A stretch of 15,026 bases of DNA. Origin: Prevotella sp. UBA3757. GTDB taxonomy: Bacteria; Bacteroidota; Bacteroidia; Bacteroidales; Bacteroidaceae. Positions 1 to 7,364 of the stretch are shown piece after piece; the stretch's first letter is position 1; every line of letters starts with the position of its first letter. The stretch lies in contig DFGF01000005.1 in the NCBI GenBank assembly GCA_002371715.1, positions 1 through 15,026 of the forward strand, given 5' to 3'. A program made the translations under genes and the position numbers. Below the pieces are notes generated by a model. That model was not told the origin of the DNA, ran no database searches, and worked only from the letters and a program-made list of their open reading frames with translations.

Positions 1-14
1 CTGTAGTTTATCGA

Positions 15-485
15 ATGCTTACACTGGTTGCTTTCAGTGAAGAAATACTGAAACAGGCAGGATATAGCCTTACTAGCGAAGACGGACAGAGGAAAACCTT
101 CAGGTGTGAACTTCCCGTATTCGGTTCTTGCACAGTCACAGTCCACGACTCTGGTATTAGCGGAAAGAACCTGGTTGGACTGGTGGTTGTGAAGACCATA
201 TGGAAAATCAGTGAGGCTAAAATGCTGAAAATGCTTGAATATATGAAGCAGACCATAGACAAGGATCCGCATTTCGATGACCATGGATATGGTGTGGGGC
301 CGAGACCTCATGAAATTGACCTCCGTTGGGATCTTCCACAGGGTAGAATAGGCATGACTTGGAGCGGCTTTAACTATCCTGATAGAGAAGATTGCGTCTT
401 TATCACACTTAGAGACCGGGACTTTCTACAAGCCGTAGAGAACAAGGAAAGTTATGGCTACTTCCATTACGAGGATATAGACTGA
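15..485 (+). CDS. Hypothetical protein, N-terminus uncertain
   Basis: A 156-residue protein that I do not recognise. It starts here at ATG 15, but the frame has no stop between there and the window edge, so the real start may lie upstream and the gene may be 5'-partial. No signal peptide or membrane segment is visible. It is a soluble-looking mixed alpha/beta protein, with a central charged helix around residues 64-84 and a C-terminal half rich in aromatic and acidic residues (WSGFNYPDREDCVFITLRD around 116-134). It converges with the dedA-like gene, 30 bp apart, so it is not part of that operon. No promoter box is seen in the 14 bases before the ATG. The coding call rests on the long open frame and a normal amino-acid composition. 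The overlapping opposite-strand frame (8-262) reads poorly. Confidence 0.6.
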   Translation: MLTLVAFSEEILKQAGYSLTSEDGQRKTFRCELPVFGSCTVTVHDSGISGKNLVGLVVVKTIWKISEAKMLKMLEYMKQTIDKDPHFDDHGYGVGPRPHEIDLRWDLPQGRIGMTWSGFNYPDREDCVFITLRDRDFLQAVENKESYGYFHYEDID

Positions 486-515
486 AAATATAAGAGGTAA
501 AAGCAGCCATCTGTG

Positions 516-1145
516 TCAGGCAGCCTTTTTCTTTTTCATCCATGTCTTGACAGCAAACCAGACGATGGCGGCAATGACGAGGGCGATGATGATGAGTTTG
601 ATGTACTCGGCATACTCGCTGATTTTGTCGTTGAGCTGTTCTTCAGGAACGATAGTATGCAGATACCAGCCCAGTCCTGCCAATATGGCGTGCCAGCAGC
701 CAGCACCGATAGTGGTATAGAGCAAGAATTTCCAGTAGTTCATGCGGGCCAGTCCGGCAGGAATCGAGATGAGGTGACGAATGCCGGGAATGAGGCGGCC
801 GGTCAGCGTGGCTACGACGCCGTGGTTGTCGAAGTAGCGTTCCGACTTCTCGACCTTCTCCTGGTTGAGCAGGCACATGTGACCCCAGCGGCTGTTGGCG
901 AAGCGGTAGATGACGGGACGTCCGACGTAGAGTGCCACGAAGTAGTTAAGCGACGCTCCGAGGTCGGCACCGATGGTGGCAAAGAGCACCACGAGCCATA
1001 CGTTGAGCTGGCCGCTGGCGGCATGATAGGCGGCCGGAGTGACGACGAATTCTGACGGAACAGGGACGACGGTGCTCTCCAGCAGCATCAGGAAAAGGAT
1101 GGTGCCGTAGTTGAGGTTGCCTAACAGGGTGGTGATGAAATGCAT
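516..1145 (-). CDS. DedA/SNARE-associated family membrane protein
   Basis: A 209-residue inner-membrane protein of the DedA superfamily, a group linked to lipid scrambling or undecaprenyl-phosphate and phosphatidylethanolamine recycling and to membrane homeostasis. Family marks are the N-terminal re-entrant motif LLESTVVPVPSE (residues 21-32, with E23 and E32) and the TGRLIPGIRHLISIPAG segment (115-131) carrying the conserved R117, P120 and R123. A C-terminal transmembrane helix (about 182-202) ends in a basic tail, MKKKKAA. The length is normal for the family. It is the last gene of a likely glnS-TPR-dedA transcript, 34 bp after the TPR stop codon. That spacer is almost entirely a heptad repeat. 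No promoter of its own is seen. Which DedA subfamily it belongs to, and its substrate, cannot be decided here. Confidence 0.9.
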   Translation of the reverse strand: MHFITTLLGNLNYGTILFLMLLESTVVPVPSEFVVTPAAYHAASGQLNVWLVVLFATIGADLGASLNYFVALYVGRPVIYRFANSRWGHMCLLNQEKVEKSERYFDNHGVVATLTGRLIPGIRHLISIPAGLARMNYWKFLLYTTIGAGCWHAILAGLGWYLHTIVPEEQLNDKISEYAEYIKLIIIALVIAAIVWFAVKTWMKKKKAA

Positions 1146-1152
1146 CTTGGTA

Positions 1153-1188
1153 ATTTACGATTTGACAATTTACAATTTACTATTTACT
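1153..1188. repeat. 7-bp tandem repeat overlapping the TPR gene stop
   Basis: Read on the - strand, the array is AGTAAAT, AGTAAAT, TGTAAAT, TGTCAAAT (one base long), CGTAAAT, in 36 bp. The TPR stop codon TAG (1182-1180) is formed across the first two units and is followed at once by an in-frame TAA. The array fills most of the spacer to the dedA-like start. Its function is unknown. Confidence 0.75.
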
Positions 1189-2625
1189 GTTCACGTCCGT
1201 ATTGTTTAACAGATTCTCTAAATACGGGACGTACTCGCTGACCGGCATGCCGTCGGGGAAGAGGTAGCCGAGCACGCTCTTGGTTTCTTTAGGGTCATTG
1301 TCGACGGCCAGCCGCAGATACTTCAGGAACTCGTCCTTGCGGCCCAGGTCGTAGCAGCACAGGGCCATGTAGGCATTGCCGCTCTTGAAGTCGGGGTAGT
1401 GCTCTTCGACGATTTCAAAGAGTTTGAGCAGCATCTGGTAGCAGGCCGACAGGTAGCGGTTGTCGTAGAGTGAGACGATGATGCGCAGCAGGATGGCAGG
1501 AGAGCTGTCACTTTCGATGAGAGCCCTTTTGAAGGCTTTCTCGGCTTCTGCTACACGGTCGTTCTGCAGCAGGATATGGCCTCTGACCACGTACATGTCA
1601 ATATGGTCGCAGTCCAGTTTCTCGCACTTGTCGAGCATTTGGAGGGCCTGGTCAGTCTTGTGCTGGGCACCATAGCAGAAAGCCATCTCCTGATAGATTT
1701 GCCAGAGGTTGGGCGAGTCCTTGGGTGTCAGTGCCAGCGCCTTGCGGAGTATGGGCAAGGCTTCGTCGAAGCGGTTCTGGTTGGCCAGACAGGCGGCCTG
1801 GCGCAGGAATCCCATCTCGTCCTCGGGTTCCAGTTCGCAGTATTTCTGATAATACTTCAGTGCTTCCTCAAAATTGCCCAGCCGCGCCAGTCCGTTGGCT
1901 TTGTTGCAGATGGCCTCCGGGTCTTTAGGGTCGATGGCGATGGCATACTCCGAACTGGTAATGGCTGCTGAGTAGTCTTCGTTCATCAGCTGGGTGGAAG
2001 TCAGCGCATTCCAGTAGAACGTCGAGAAGGGGTGCCGGTCGATGAGTTCGTTGAAGATGCGCTCTGCCTCCTGATACTTACCCAGTCCGAACAGGGTGCG
2101 CGCCATGAGTTCCTTGAAGTCGTCGTTGTCCTCACCTTTGGAGCGTAGCATCCATTCGTAGGCTTTTTCGTTGACGTCGTAGTCTATGAAGAGGTTGGCG
2201 CAGTCGCGCACGAAGTCCTCATATTCGTCGGGGTCGACGCGTTTGCCGTATGCGCGCAGGTAGCTGTCGGCTTCGTCCGTTTGGCCGCTGGCAATCAGCA
2301 TCTCGGCTTCCAGGTAGTGGTAGTCGGGGTCGTCCTTGTTCTCTATGGCATCTTGGAAATCTTGTGCTTTCTCAAAGTCGCCCTCGGCAAGGGCCTTGCG
2401 GGCCTTGAAGACGTTGGGTAGGGTGGCGTCGGGATATAGTTCGAGACAGTAGTCGATGGCCTGGTCAGCCTGCTCGTCGTGGCCCTGCCATGTATAGTAG
2501 TCGGCTATGTCCACCAGGTCGTCGACATCCATAAACGGGCGGTCGCCATTGCTGACGGCCGTCTCGTATGTTTCCAGTTGCTCGAGGAACTCCTCGCTCT
2601 TAAAATAATCTTCGTCGAAACTCAA
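1180..2625 (-). CDS. Tetratricopeptide-repeat protein, TTG start
   Basis: A 481-residue, strongly acidic, soluble protein made of tandem TPR helices across nearly its whole length. Clear units include residues 171-198, 203-232, 236-267 (AICNKANGLARLGNFEEALK), 271-301, 309-337 and 343-371. TPR arrays act as protein-docking scaffolds. The partner is unknown, and no signal peptide or membrane segment is present, so it should be cytoplasmic. The start must be TTG at 2625 or a rarer ATA/ATT codon just upstream, because a TAA lies in frame at 2635-2637 and the first ATG is only at residue 32, inside what looks like conserved sequence (DEDYFKSEEFLEQLETYE). It sits 29 bp after glnS and 34 bp before the dedA-like gene, so co-transcription is likely. 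Its stop codon falls inside a heptad repeat. Confidence 0.88.
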   Translation of the reverse strand: MSFDEDYFKSEEFLEQLETYETAVSNGDRPFMDVDDLVDIADYYTWQGHDEQADQAIDYCLELYPDATLPNVFKARKALAEGDFEKAQDFQDAIENKDDPDYHYLEAEMLIASGQTDEADSYLRAYGKRVDPDEYEDFVRDCANLFIDYDVNEKAYEWMLRSKGEDNDDFKELMARTLFGLGKYQEAERIFNELIDRHPFSTFYWNALTSTQLMNEDYSAAITSSEYAIAIDPKDPEAICNKANGLARLGNFEEALKYYQKYCELEPEDEMGFLRQAACLANQNRFDEALPILRKALALTPKDSPNLWQIYQEMAFCYGAQHKTDQALQMLDKCEKLDCDHIDMYVVRGHILLQNDRVAEAEKAFKRALIESDSSPAILLRIIVSLYDNRYLSACYQMLLKLFEIVEEHYPDFKSGNAYMALCCYDLGRKDEFLKYLRLAVDNDPKETKSVLGYLFPDGMPVSEYVPYLENLLNNTDVNSK

Positions 2626-2642
2626 TATAATAATTTATTTTC

Positions 2643-2665
2643 TTTTTTACCTTTTTACTTTTTCC
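2643..2665. repeat. A-rich heptad-like repeat overlapping glnS stop
   Basis: On the - strand the units are GGAAAAA (2665-2659), GTAAAAA (2658-2652) and GGTAAAAAA (2651-2643). The glnS stop TAA (2657-2655) lies inside the second unit. The array then runs into the AT-rich leader of the TPR gene. It is short and low in complexity, so it is weaker evidence than the arrays at 1153 and 13706. Confidence 0.5.
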
Positions 2666-4412
2666 ACGTGTCCTTCAGTCCCACGGTCTTGTTGAAGACC
2701 AGCCGGTCGGGGGTGGAGTCGAGGTCGGGCGTAAAGTAGCCGATGCGCTGGAACTGCAGGAAGTCGCCGGCCTGCTTCTCCTTCAGGAAAGGCTCCACGT
2801 AGCAGTTGTCGAGCACGCGCAGCGAGTCGGGGTTGAGCAGTTCACGGAAGTCGCGCTCGTCGGCTCCCGGATTCTCGATGCTGAACAGCCGGTCGTACAG
2901 CCGTACCTCAGCCTTGACGGCATCCTGGCAGTTCACCCAGTGCAGTGTCTTGCCCTTGATCTTGCGGTCGGCACCGGGCAGTCCGCTGCGCGTCTCGGGG
3001 TCGTAGGTGGCGTAGACGGTAGTCACGCGGCCCTCGCTGTCCTTGTCGCAGGGGTGATTCTCGTCGCACTTGATGATGTAGGCATTCTTCAGTCGTACCT
3101 CCTTGCCGGGGGCCAGTCGCTGGAACTTCTTCTCGGCCACCTCCATAAAGTCGTCGCGCTCTATCCACAGTTCACGGCTGAAGGTGATGGTGTGCGTGCC
3201 GTCGGCCTCGCACTCGGGGTTGTTGACGGCCACCATCTGTTCGGTCTGTCCCTCGGGATAGTTGGTCAGCACCAGGCGTATGGGGTCGAGCACGGCCGAG
3301 ACGCGCGTGGCCTTGCGGTTGAGGTCGTCGCGTACCGAGGCCTCCAGGAGTGCATAGTCGTTGAGGGCGTCGAACTTGGTGTAGCCGATGGAGTCGATGA
3401 AGTTGCGGATGCTCTGCGACGAATAGCCGCGACGGCGCATGCCGCAGACGGTGGGCATGCGGGGGTCGTCCCACCCGTTGACCAGCTGCTCGTCCACCAG
3501 TGCCTTCAGCTTGCGCTTCGACATGACCGTATAGGTCAGGTTCAGGCGGTTGAACTCAATCTGTCGTGTGCCGTCGTAGCTGTCGGCCACGATGTCGGGA
3601 TTAAAATCGCCGGCCTTGCCCTCAGCTTTCTGCTCGCTGATAAATTCGCGCAGCAGGTCGACGAACTTGTCGTAGAGCGGGCGGTGAGGCACGAACTCCA
3701 GCGTACAGATAGAGTGGGTGACGCCCTCGAAGTAGTCCGACTGGCCGTGGGCGAAGTCGTACATCGGGTAGCAGTGCCACTTGGTACCGGTGCGGTGGTG
3801 CGGAATCTGGATGATGCGGTAGATGATGGGGTCGCGGAAGTGCATGTTGGGGTTGGCCATGTCCAGCTTGGCGCGCAGCACCATCGAACCCTCGACGGCT
3901 TCCGGCGTGTTCATCTGGTTGAACAGTCGCAGGTTCTCCTCCACGGGACGGTCGCGGAACGGGCTGGGACGTCCGGGCTGTGTGGGCGTGCCCTTCTGCT
4001 CAGCTATCTGTTCCGACGTCTGTTCGTCGACATAGGCCAGTCCTTTCTTGATGAGCCATACGGCAAAGTCCCACAGGTGCTGGAAATAGTCTGATGCGTA
4101 GTAGACGTTCTCCCAATGGAAACCGAGCCACTTGATGTCGCTCATGATGTTCTCCACGTATTCCGTATTCTCCTTGGTGGGGTTGGTGTCGTCGAAGCGC
4201 AGGTTACACGTGCCGCCAAACTTCTCGGCAGCACCGAAGTCCATACAGATGGCCTTGGCGTGACCGATGTGTATATAGCCGTTGGGTTCTGGTGGGAATC
4301 GCGTCTGCAGTCGTCCACCGTTCTTGCCTGCTTCCAGGTCTTCCTTCACAAACTGTTCTACGAAACTGAGGCTTTTCTTCTCCTCGTTAGTCGCCATGTT
4401 ATTCTCTACCAT
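2655..4412 (-). CDS. glnS: Glutaminyl-tRNA synthetase
   Basis: A class I aminoacyl-tRNA synthetase that charges tRNA-Gln with glutamine in the cytoplasm. The catalytic HIGH motif is in PPEPNGYIHIGHAK (residues 40-53) and the KMSKS-equivalent is VMSKRK (296-301). The segment GWDDPRMPT (313-321) and the LEFVPHRPLYD loop (238-248) fit GlnRS and not GluRS. The C-terminal part, from about residue 350, is the beta-barrel anticodon-binding region. The length of 585 is slightly above the E. coli enzyme because of a short N-terminal extension. M1 at 4412 and M6 at 4397 are both possible starts. The promoter at 4439-4469 leaves a leader of about 20 nt for the first. It heads a probable operon with the TPR and DedA-like genes. 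The final codons (WKK) run into an A-rich repeat. Confidence 0.97.
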   Translation of the reverse strand: MVENNMATNEEKKSLSFVEQFVKEDLEAGKNGGRLQTRFPPEPNGYIHIGHAKAICMDFGAAEKFGGTCNLRFDDTNPTKENTEYVENIMSDIKWLGFHWENVYYASDYFQHLWDFAVWLIKKGLAYVDEQTSEQIAEQKGTPTQPGRPSPFRDRPVEENLRLFNQMNTPEAVEGSMVLRAKLDMANPNMHFRDPIIYRIIQIPHHRTGTKWHCYPMYDFAHGQSDYFEGVTHSICTLEFVPHRPLYDKFVDLLREFISEQKAEGKAGDFNPDIVADSYDGTRQIEFNRLNLTYTVMSKRKLKALVDEQLVNGWDDPRMPTVCGMRRRGYSSQSIRNFIDSIGYTKFDALNDYALLEASVRDDLNRKATRVSAVLDPIRLVLTNYPEGQTEQMVAVNNPECEADGTHTITFSRELWIERDDFMEVAEKKFQRLAPGKEVRLKNAYIIKCDENHPCDKDSEGRVTTVYATYDPETRSGLPGADRKIKGKTLHWVNCQDAVKAEVRLYDRLFSIENPGADERDFRELLNPDSLRVLDNCYVEPFLKEKQAGDFLQFQRIGYFTPDLDSTPDRLVFNKTVGLKDTWKK

Positions 4413-4438
4413 AATATGATGTGTTGTTTTTTTCGGTG

Positions 4439-4469
4439 CAAAGGTACTAATTAGTGTGCGAAATACAAA
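4439..4469 (-). promoter_or_regulatory. Bacteroidetes-type promoter for glnS
   Basis: On the - strand TACCTTTG (4446-4439) matches the -7 consensus TAnnTTTG exactly, and TTTG (4469-4466) is the -33 box with a 19-nt spacer. The expected transcription start is near 4432, about 20 nt before the glnS ATG. No other matching box is seen before the TPR or DedA-like genes, so this is probably the operon promoter. Confidence 0.7.
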
Positions 4470-4505
4470 GAGAAAACTCTTTTTTTCAAAAAAATAGTTG
4501 CTAAC

Positions 4506-4583
4506 ACCTGTCTCATACCTGTCTCATACCTGTCTCATACCCATCTCATACTCATCTCATACTGAACTCTATCCGAACTCTAT
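4506..4583. repeat. 11-bp tandem repeat downstream of SUMF1 gene
   Basis: Three perfect copies of ACCTGTCTCAT (4506-4516, 4517-4527, 4528-4538) are followed by two diverged copies, ACCCATCTCAT (4539-4549) and ACTCATCTCAT (4550-4560), and then two more degenerate ones sharing a CTCTAT end (4561-4583). The array lies between the stop codon of the SUMF1 gene and the glnS promoter. The period is close to one helical turn. No dyad symmetry is seen in the unit. Confidence 0.9.
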
Positions 4584-4589
4584 CTGCGT

Positions 4590-6002
4590 CTATTCTTGTA
4601 ATGCCAGTCGTAGACCCAGATCAGGACTGCTGTAGTCGGGCGAACGACTAATGCGGAATGACACCCGGCAATTGTTGGCCTCGTAATACCAGCTACCTCC
4701 ACGACGCACTCGAAGGGTTCCGTTTGTGGGTCCGGTAGGATTCTTCACCGACTTGCTACTATAGTTTTCATACCAGTCCTGACACCACTCCCAGACGTTT
4801 CCGCTCATGTCGTAGAGTCCCAGTTCGTTGGGCAGCCTGGTCTTCACTTCGCGCGAGCCACTGTCGTGGGTGTTTTTGGTATACCATGCCACATCTGTCG
4901 CTTTGGCACTTCCGCTATACATGTAGCCCTTGCTCTTTTTCCCGCCTCGGGCTGCGTACTCCCACTCTGCCTCGGTGGGTAGCCGGAATGTGCGGCCCGT
5001 CAGCTGGTTCAGCTTCTGAATAAACTCCTGACAGTCATCCCAGCTGACATTTTCCACAGGGCGGTCGTTGCCCATGAAGTGAGCCGGATTAGCCCCCATG
5101 ACAGCCAGCCATACTGCCTGTGTAACCTCGGTCTCGCCGATACGGAAGGTGGATAGCGTCACCTCATGGGCTGGTTTCTCATCACTTTCAGCGTACTGGC
5201 CTTGGTCACTCGTAGCGCCCATCTGGAATTTTCCGCCTTCCACCCGAATCATCTTGAATGAGGCACCATTCAGGGTGAAAATTTCAGAGCCGACACTGTC
5301 GGTGACGACGCTTACCTGCTGGTTGCCTGTTTGTTGACTATCGCCAGAGCCGATTCTGGAGTTCTGATGCTGTGAGTCGTCCTGCGTTGTACTCACCATG
5401 TTGACGGTAATGGTTTGCGGCGCACCACCATTCATCTTCACCGAGCCTTCCACGGTTTCGTAGCCCATGGCTATCAACTGGTACTCATGCGTCCCGACCG
5501 GCAGCAGCACCTCCAATCGGCCGTTAGCCTGGAAGGGTTTCGAGTCTATGAGCACCATGGCGTTGGCCGGTGTATAGTTGATGTTTAGCTGCTGGGGCGG
5601 TGCTGAGGCTGATGTCTGAGGCATCGTTATGGTCAGGGTGTAAGTCTGCTTTCCTTTTACCCCGCTACGCTTCATGCCATGGTCTACGAAATTGACATGC
5701 AGCGGCAAGAAGTTGGGGTGCTTGATACGCAGTTCCCTTGACCCTTCAGTCATGTAGACCCAGTATTCACCGGTCTTATAGGTGACGTCGCCTACCACAT
5801 TTCCTTCGAAATCAGCACCTTTGGCTGCTAACTGGACCTTGACTAACGCACAGGGATTGTCGTTCAGGTCCTTACGCTCGAACGAACGAGCCGAGAGGTC
5901 GTTGGCATCCAAACTCATCTGCTTGACTTTCAGTTCCTGAGCATCTACCGTCTGTATGGACAGCAGGAAAAACAAAATGAATAAGAAGTATCTGCTTAGC
6001 AT
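4590..6002 (-). CDS. Exported PEGA/SUMF1 (FGE-sulfatase-like) protein
   Basis: A 470-residue exported protein. A signal peptide (1-21, ending VDA before QE) is followed by a Bacteroidetes-type N-terminal domain (about 28-125), then a PEGA-like carbohydrate- or surface-binding domain (about 138-203, with the LLPVGTHEYQLIAMGYE core). A Gln/Ser-rich linker (205-235) leads to a C-terminal SUMF1/formylglycine-generating-enzyme-like domain (about 250-470). That last domain is marked by RVEGGKFQMG, RLPTEAEWEYAARGG, GNVWEWCQDWY and RVRRGGSWYY...NNCRVSFR. The first of the two copper-binding cysteines of true FGE is replaced by Tyr and only the second (C445) remains, so formylglycine synthesis is unlikely and a structural or binding role is more plausible. 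It diverges from the caspase-MORN gene with its own promoter. SUMF1 domains are often fused to or near caspases in bacteria, which suggests a shared pathway (inference). Confidence 0.9.
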   Translation of the reverse strand: MLSRYFLFILFFLLSIQTVDAQELKVKQMSLDANDLSARSFERKDLNDNPCALVKVQLAAKGADFEGNVVGDVTYKTGEYWVYMTEGSRELRIKHPNFLPLHVNFVDHGMKRSGVKGKQTYTLTITMPQTSASAPPQQLNINYTPANAMVLIDSKPFQANGRLEVLLPVGTHEYQLIAMGYETVEGSVKMNGGAPQTITVNMVSTTQDDSQHQNSRIGSGDSQQTGNQQVSVVTDSVGSEIFTLNGASFKMIRVEGGKFQMGATSDQGQYAESDEKPAHEVTLSTFRIGETEVTQAVWLAVMGANPAHFMGNDRPVENVSWDDCQEFIQKLNQLTGRTFRLPTEAEWEYAARGGKKSKGYMYSGSAKATDVAWYTKNTHDSGSREVKTRLPNELGLYDMSGNVWEWCQDWYENYSSKSVKNPTGPTNGTLRVRRGGSWYYEANNCRVSFRISRSPDYSSPDLGLRLALQE

Positions 6003-6031
6003 TCTAATCGTAATATTCCAAAATTTTCAGG

Positions 6032-6063
6032 CAAAGGTACGAATAAAATAGGTAAAAGCCAAA
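6032..6063 (-). promoter_or_regulatory. Promoter for the PEGA/SUMF1 gene
   Basis: On the - strand TACCTTTG (6039-6032) is an exact TAnnTTTG -7 box and TTTG (6063-6060) is the -33 box, with a 20-nt spacer. The predicted leader is about 22 nt to the ATG at 6002. Confidence 0.65.
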
Positions 6064-6108
6064 AAAATAACAAAAAAAGGTACAAACATTATTTTTCCCG
6101 CCAATCTC

Positions 6109-6139
6109 TTTGGCATCTGAAATAATTTCATTAACTTTG
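6109..6139 (+). promoter_or_regulatory. Promoter for the caspase-MORN operon
   Basis: TTTG (6109-6112), a 19-nt spacer and TAACTTTG (6132-6139) match the Bacteroidetes -33/-7 promoter exactly. The transcription start is expected near 6146, about 28 nt before ATG 6174. Together with the opposing box at 6032-6063 it makes the 171-bp spacer a divergent control region for the SUMF1 and caspase genes. Confidence 0.7.
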
Positions 6140-6173
6140 TTGCGTTCAAACTAAAAACGTGTAGACAGATAGT

Positions 6174-7364
6174 ATGAAACAGTTGTTATTATGCCTGTTC
6201 GGAGTAGTTGTGTGTCTCTGCCATTCCGCAGCACAAAGTACTGTTGACACCAAGATAGGTGTCAATACTGTGCAAGACGACAAGACCTTCGTGCTCATCA
6301 TTTCCAATGAGAACTACAAATATGAGCAGCCCGTTCCCCATGCCCTCAACGACGGCAACATCTTCCGCCTGTACTGCGAGAAGACCCTTGGCATTCCGGC
6401 CGATAACATCAAGTATCAGCCCGATGCCTCGCTGAACGACATGCAGACCCAGCTATGGCTGCTTGAAAAGAAGATGAAGGCCTTCGAAGGCGAAGCCCGC
6501 GCACTGGTCTACTACAGCGGTCACGGGATGCCGTCGGACGATGGCAAGGATGCCTATCTTCTCCCTGTTGACGGCAATAGTGCCATACCCAGGAGTGGCG
6601 TCAGCGTAGCCGACATGTACCAGCAGTTGGGCAAAATGCCGTCAAGGCAAACGCTCGTTCTGCTTGATGCCTGCTTCAGCGGGGCACGCCGCGACGGCCA
6701 GATGCTGGCCTCGTCACGTGGCGTTGCCATCAAGGCCCGTCAGGAGCCTGTCACGGGTAACATGGTTGTCTTCTCTGCCGCACAAGGCAACGAGACGGCA
6801 TATCCGTATACGGAGAAGCGTCACGGCCTTTTTACCTACTACGTGTTAGAGCAGCTCCAGCAGAAGGGTGGCTGCATTAAGCTTGGCGAACTGTGCGACT
6901 ATGTCACCAAGCAAGTCAGCCGGACCTCGATAGTGAAGAACGAAAAGAGTCAGACGCCATCCGTCATGGCCTCTCCATCGACACCCGACTGGAGAGAGTG
7001 GAAATTTGCCGACAAGCCTGCCACGCAATACGAAACTGTCACTCAGCAGAGGAACGAAACGCCCAAGCTTCATGCTGAGGCGACGCACACCGTTGAGACC
7101 CATTCCGTTGTTGAAAGGAATAGCGAAAAACCTGCGCTTAACCTTGGCTATGCAGAGTGGTTTGGGGCAGTGGTAAACGGCAAACCTGACGGTGTCGGAA
7201 AGATGGTGTTCAAGAAAAGGCATTTGATAGACAGCAACGATGCTGACAAGCACGAGGCTTCATCTGGAGACTGGATAGAAGGATCGTATAGCAATGGCCA
7301 CTTGGAACACGGCACATGGCATAAAGTTAATGGAGAAGCGGAACTGTTACTGATAGGACTGTGA
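6174..7364 (+). CDS. Exported caspase-like protease (C14) with C-terminal MORN repeats
   Basis: A 396-residue exported cysteine protease of the caspase/metacaspase clan. The signal peptide spans residues 1-20 (ending SAA before Q). The caspase domain (about 35-265) has the catalytic His in YYSGHG (H117) and the catalytic Cys in LLDACFSG (C167). The C-terminal subunit region contains HGLFTYYVLEQL and a TPSVMASPS segment. After a polar linker (about 282-322) come two MORN-like repeats (about 326-346, FGAVVNGKPDGVGKMVF, and 366-388, WIEGSYSNGHLEHGTW), which may bind lipid or protein. Prokaryotic caspases usually cleave after basic residues, but the target here is unknown. It leads a three-gene + strand operon, since its TGA overlaps the GTG start of the next gene. 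A second caspase at 10311-11282 is a clear paralog up to the linker. Confidence 0.93.
   Translation: MKQLLLCLFGVVVCLCHSAAQSTVDTKIGVNTVQDDKTFVLIISNENYKYEQPVPHALNDGNIFRLYCEKTLGIPADNIKYQPDASLNDMQTQLWLLEKKMKAFEGEARALVYYSGHGMPSDDGKDAYLLPVDGNSAIPRSGVSVADMYQQLGKMPSRQTLVLLDACFSGARRDGQMLASSRGVAIKARQEPVTGNMVVFSAAQGNETAYPYTEKRHGLFTYYVLEQLQQKGGCIKLGELCDYVTKQVSRTSIVKNEKSQTPSVMASPSTPDWREWKFADKPATQYETVTQQRNETPKLHAEATHTVETHSVVERNSEKPALNLGYAEWFGAVVNGKPDGVGKMVFKKRHLIDSNDADKHEASSGDWIEGSYSNGHLEHGTWHKVNGEAELLLIGL

Noticed and set aside
503..524. GCAGCC repeated on both sides of the dedA-like stop codon, resembling a terminator.
   Set aside because: The two copies are in direct and not inverted orientation, so they cannot form a hairpin.
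2940..4094. A 384-codon open frame on the + strand opposite glnS.
   Set aside because: It is the reverse reading of a strongly conserved synthetase, has no promoter and gives a Val/His-rich low-information protein.
4506..4583. Possible CRISPR-like array.
   Set aside because: Units are 11 bp, contiguous and without spacers, and no cas genes are present. It is a simple tandem repeat.
6174..6236. Lipoprotein signal in the caspase-MORN N-terminus (CLC).
   Set aside because: The residues before the cysteines do not fit a lipobox, and a standard SAA/Q cleavage site follows.
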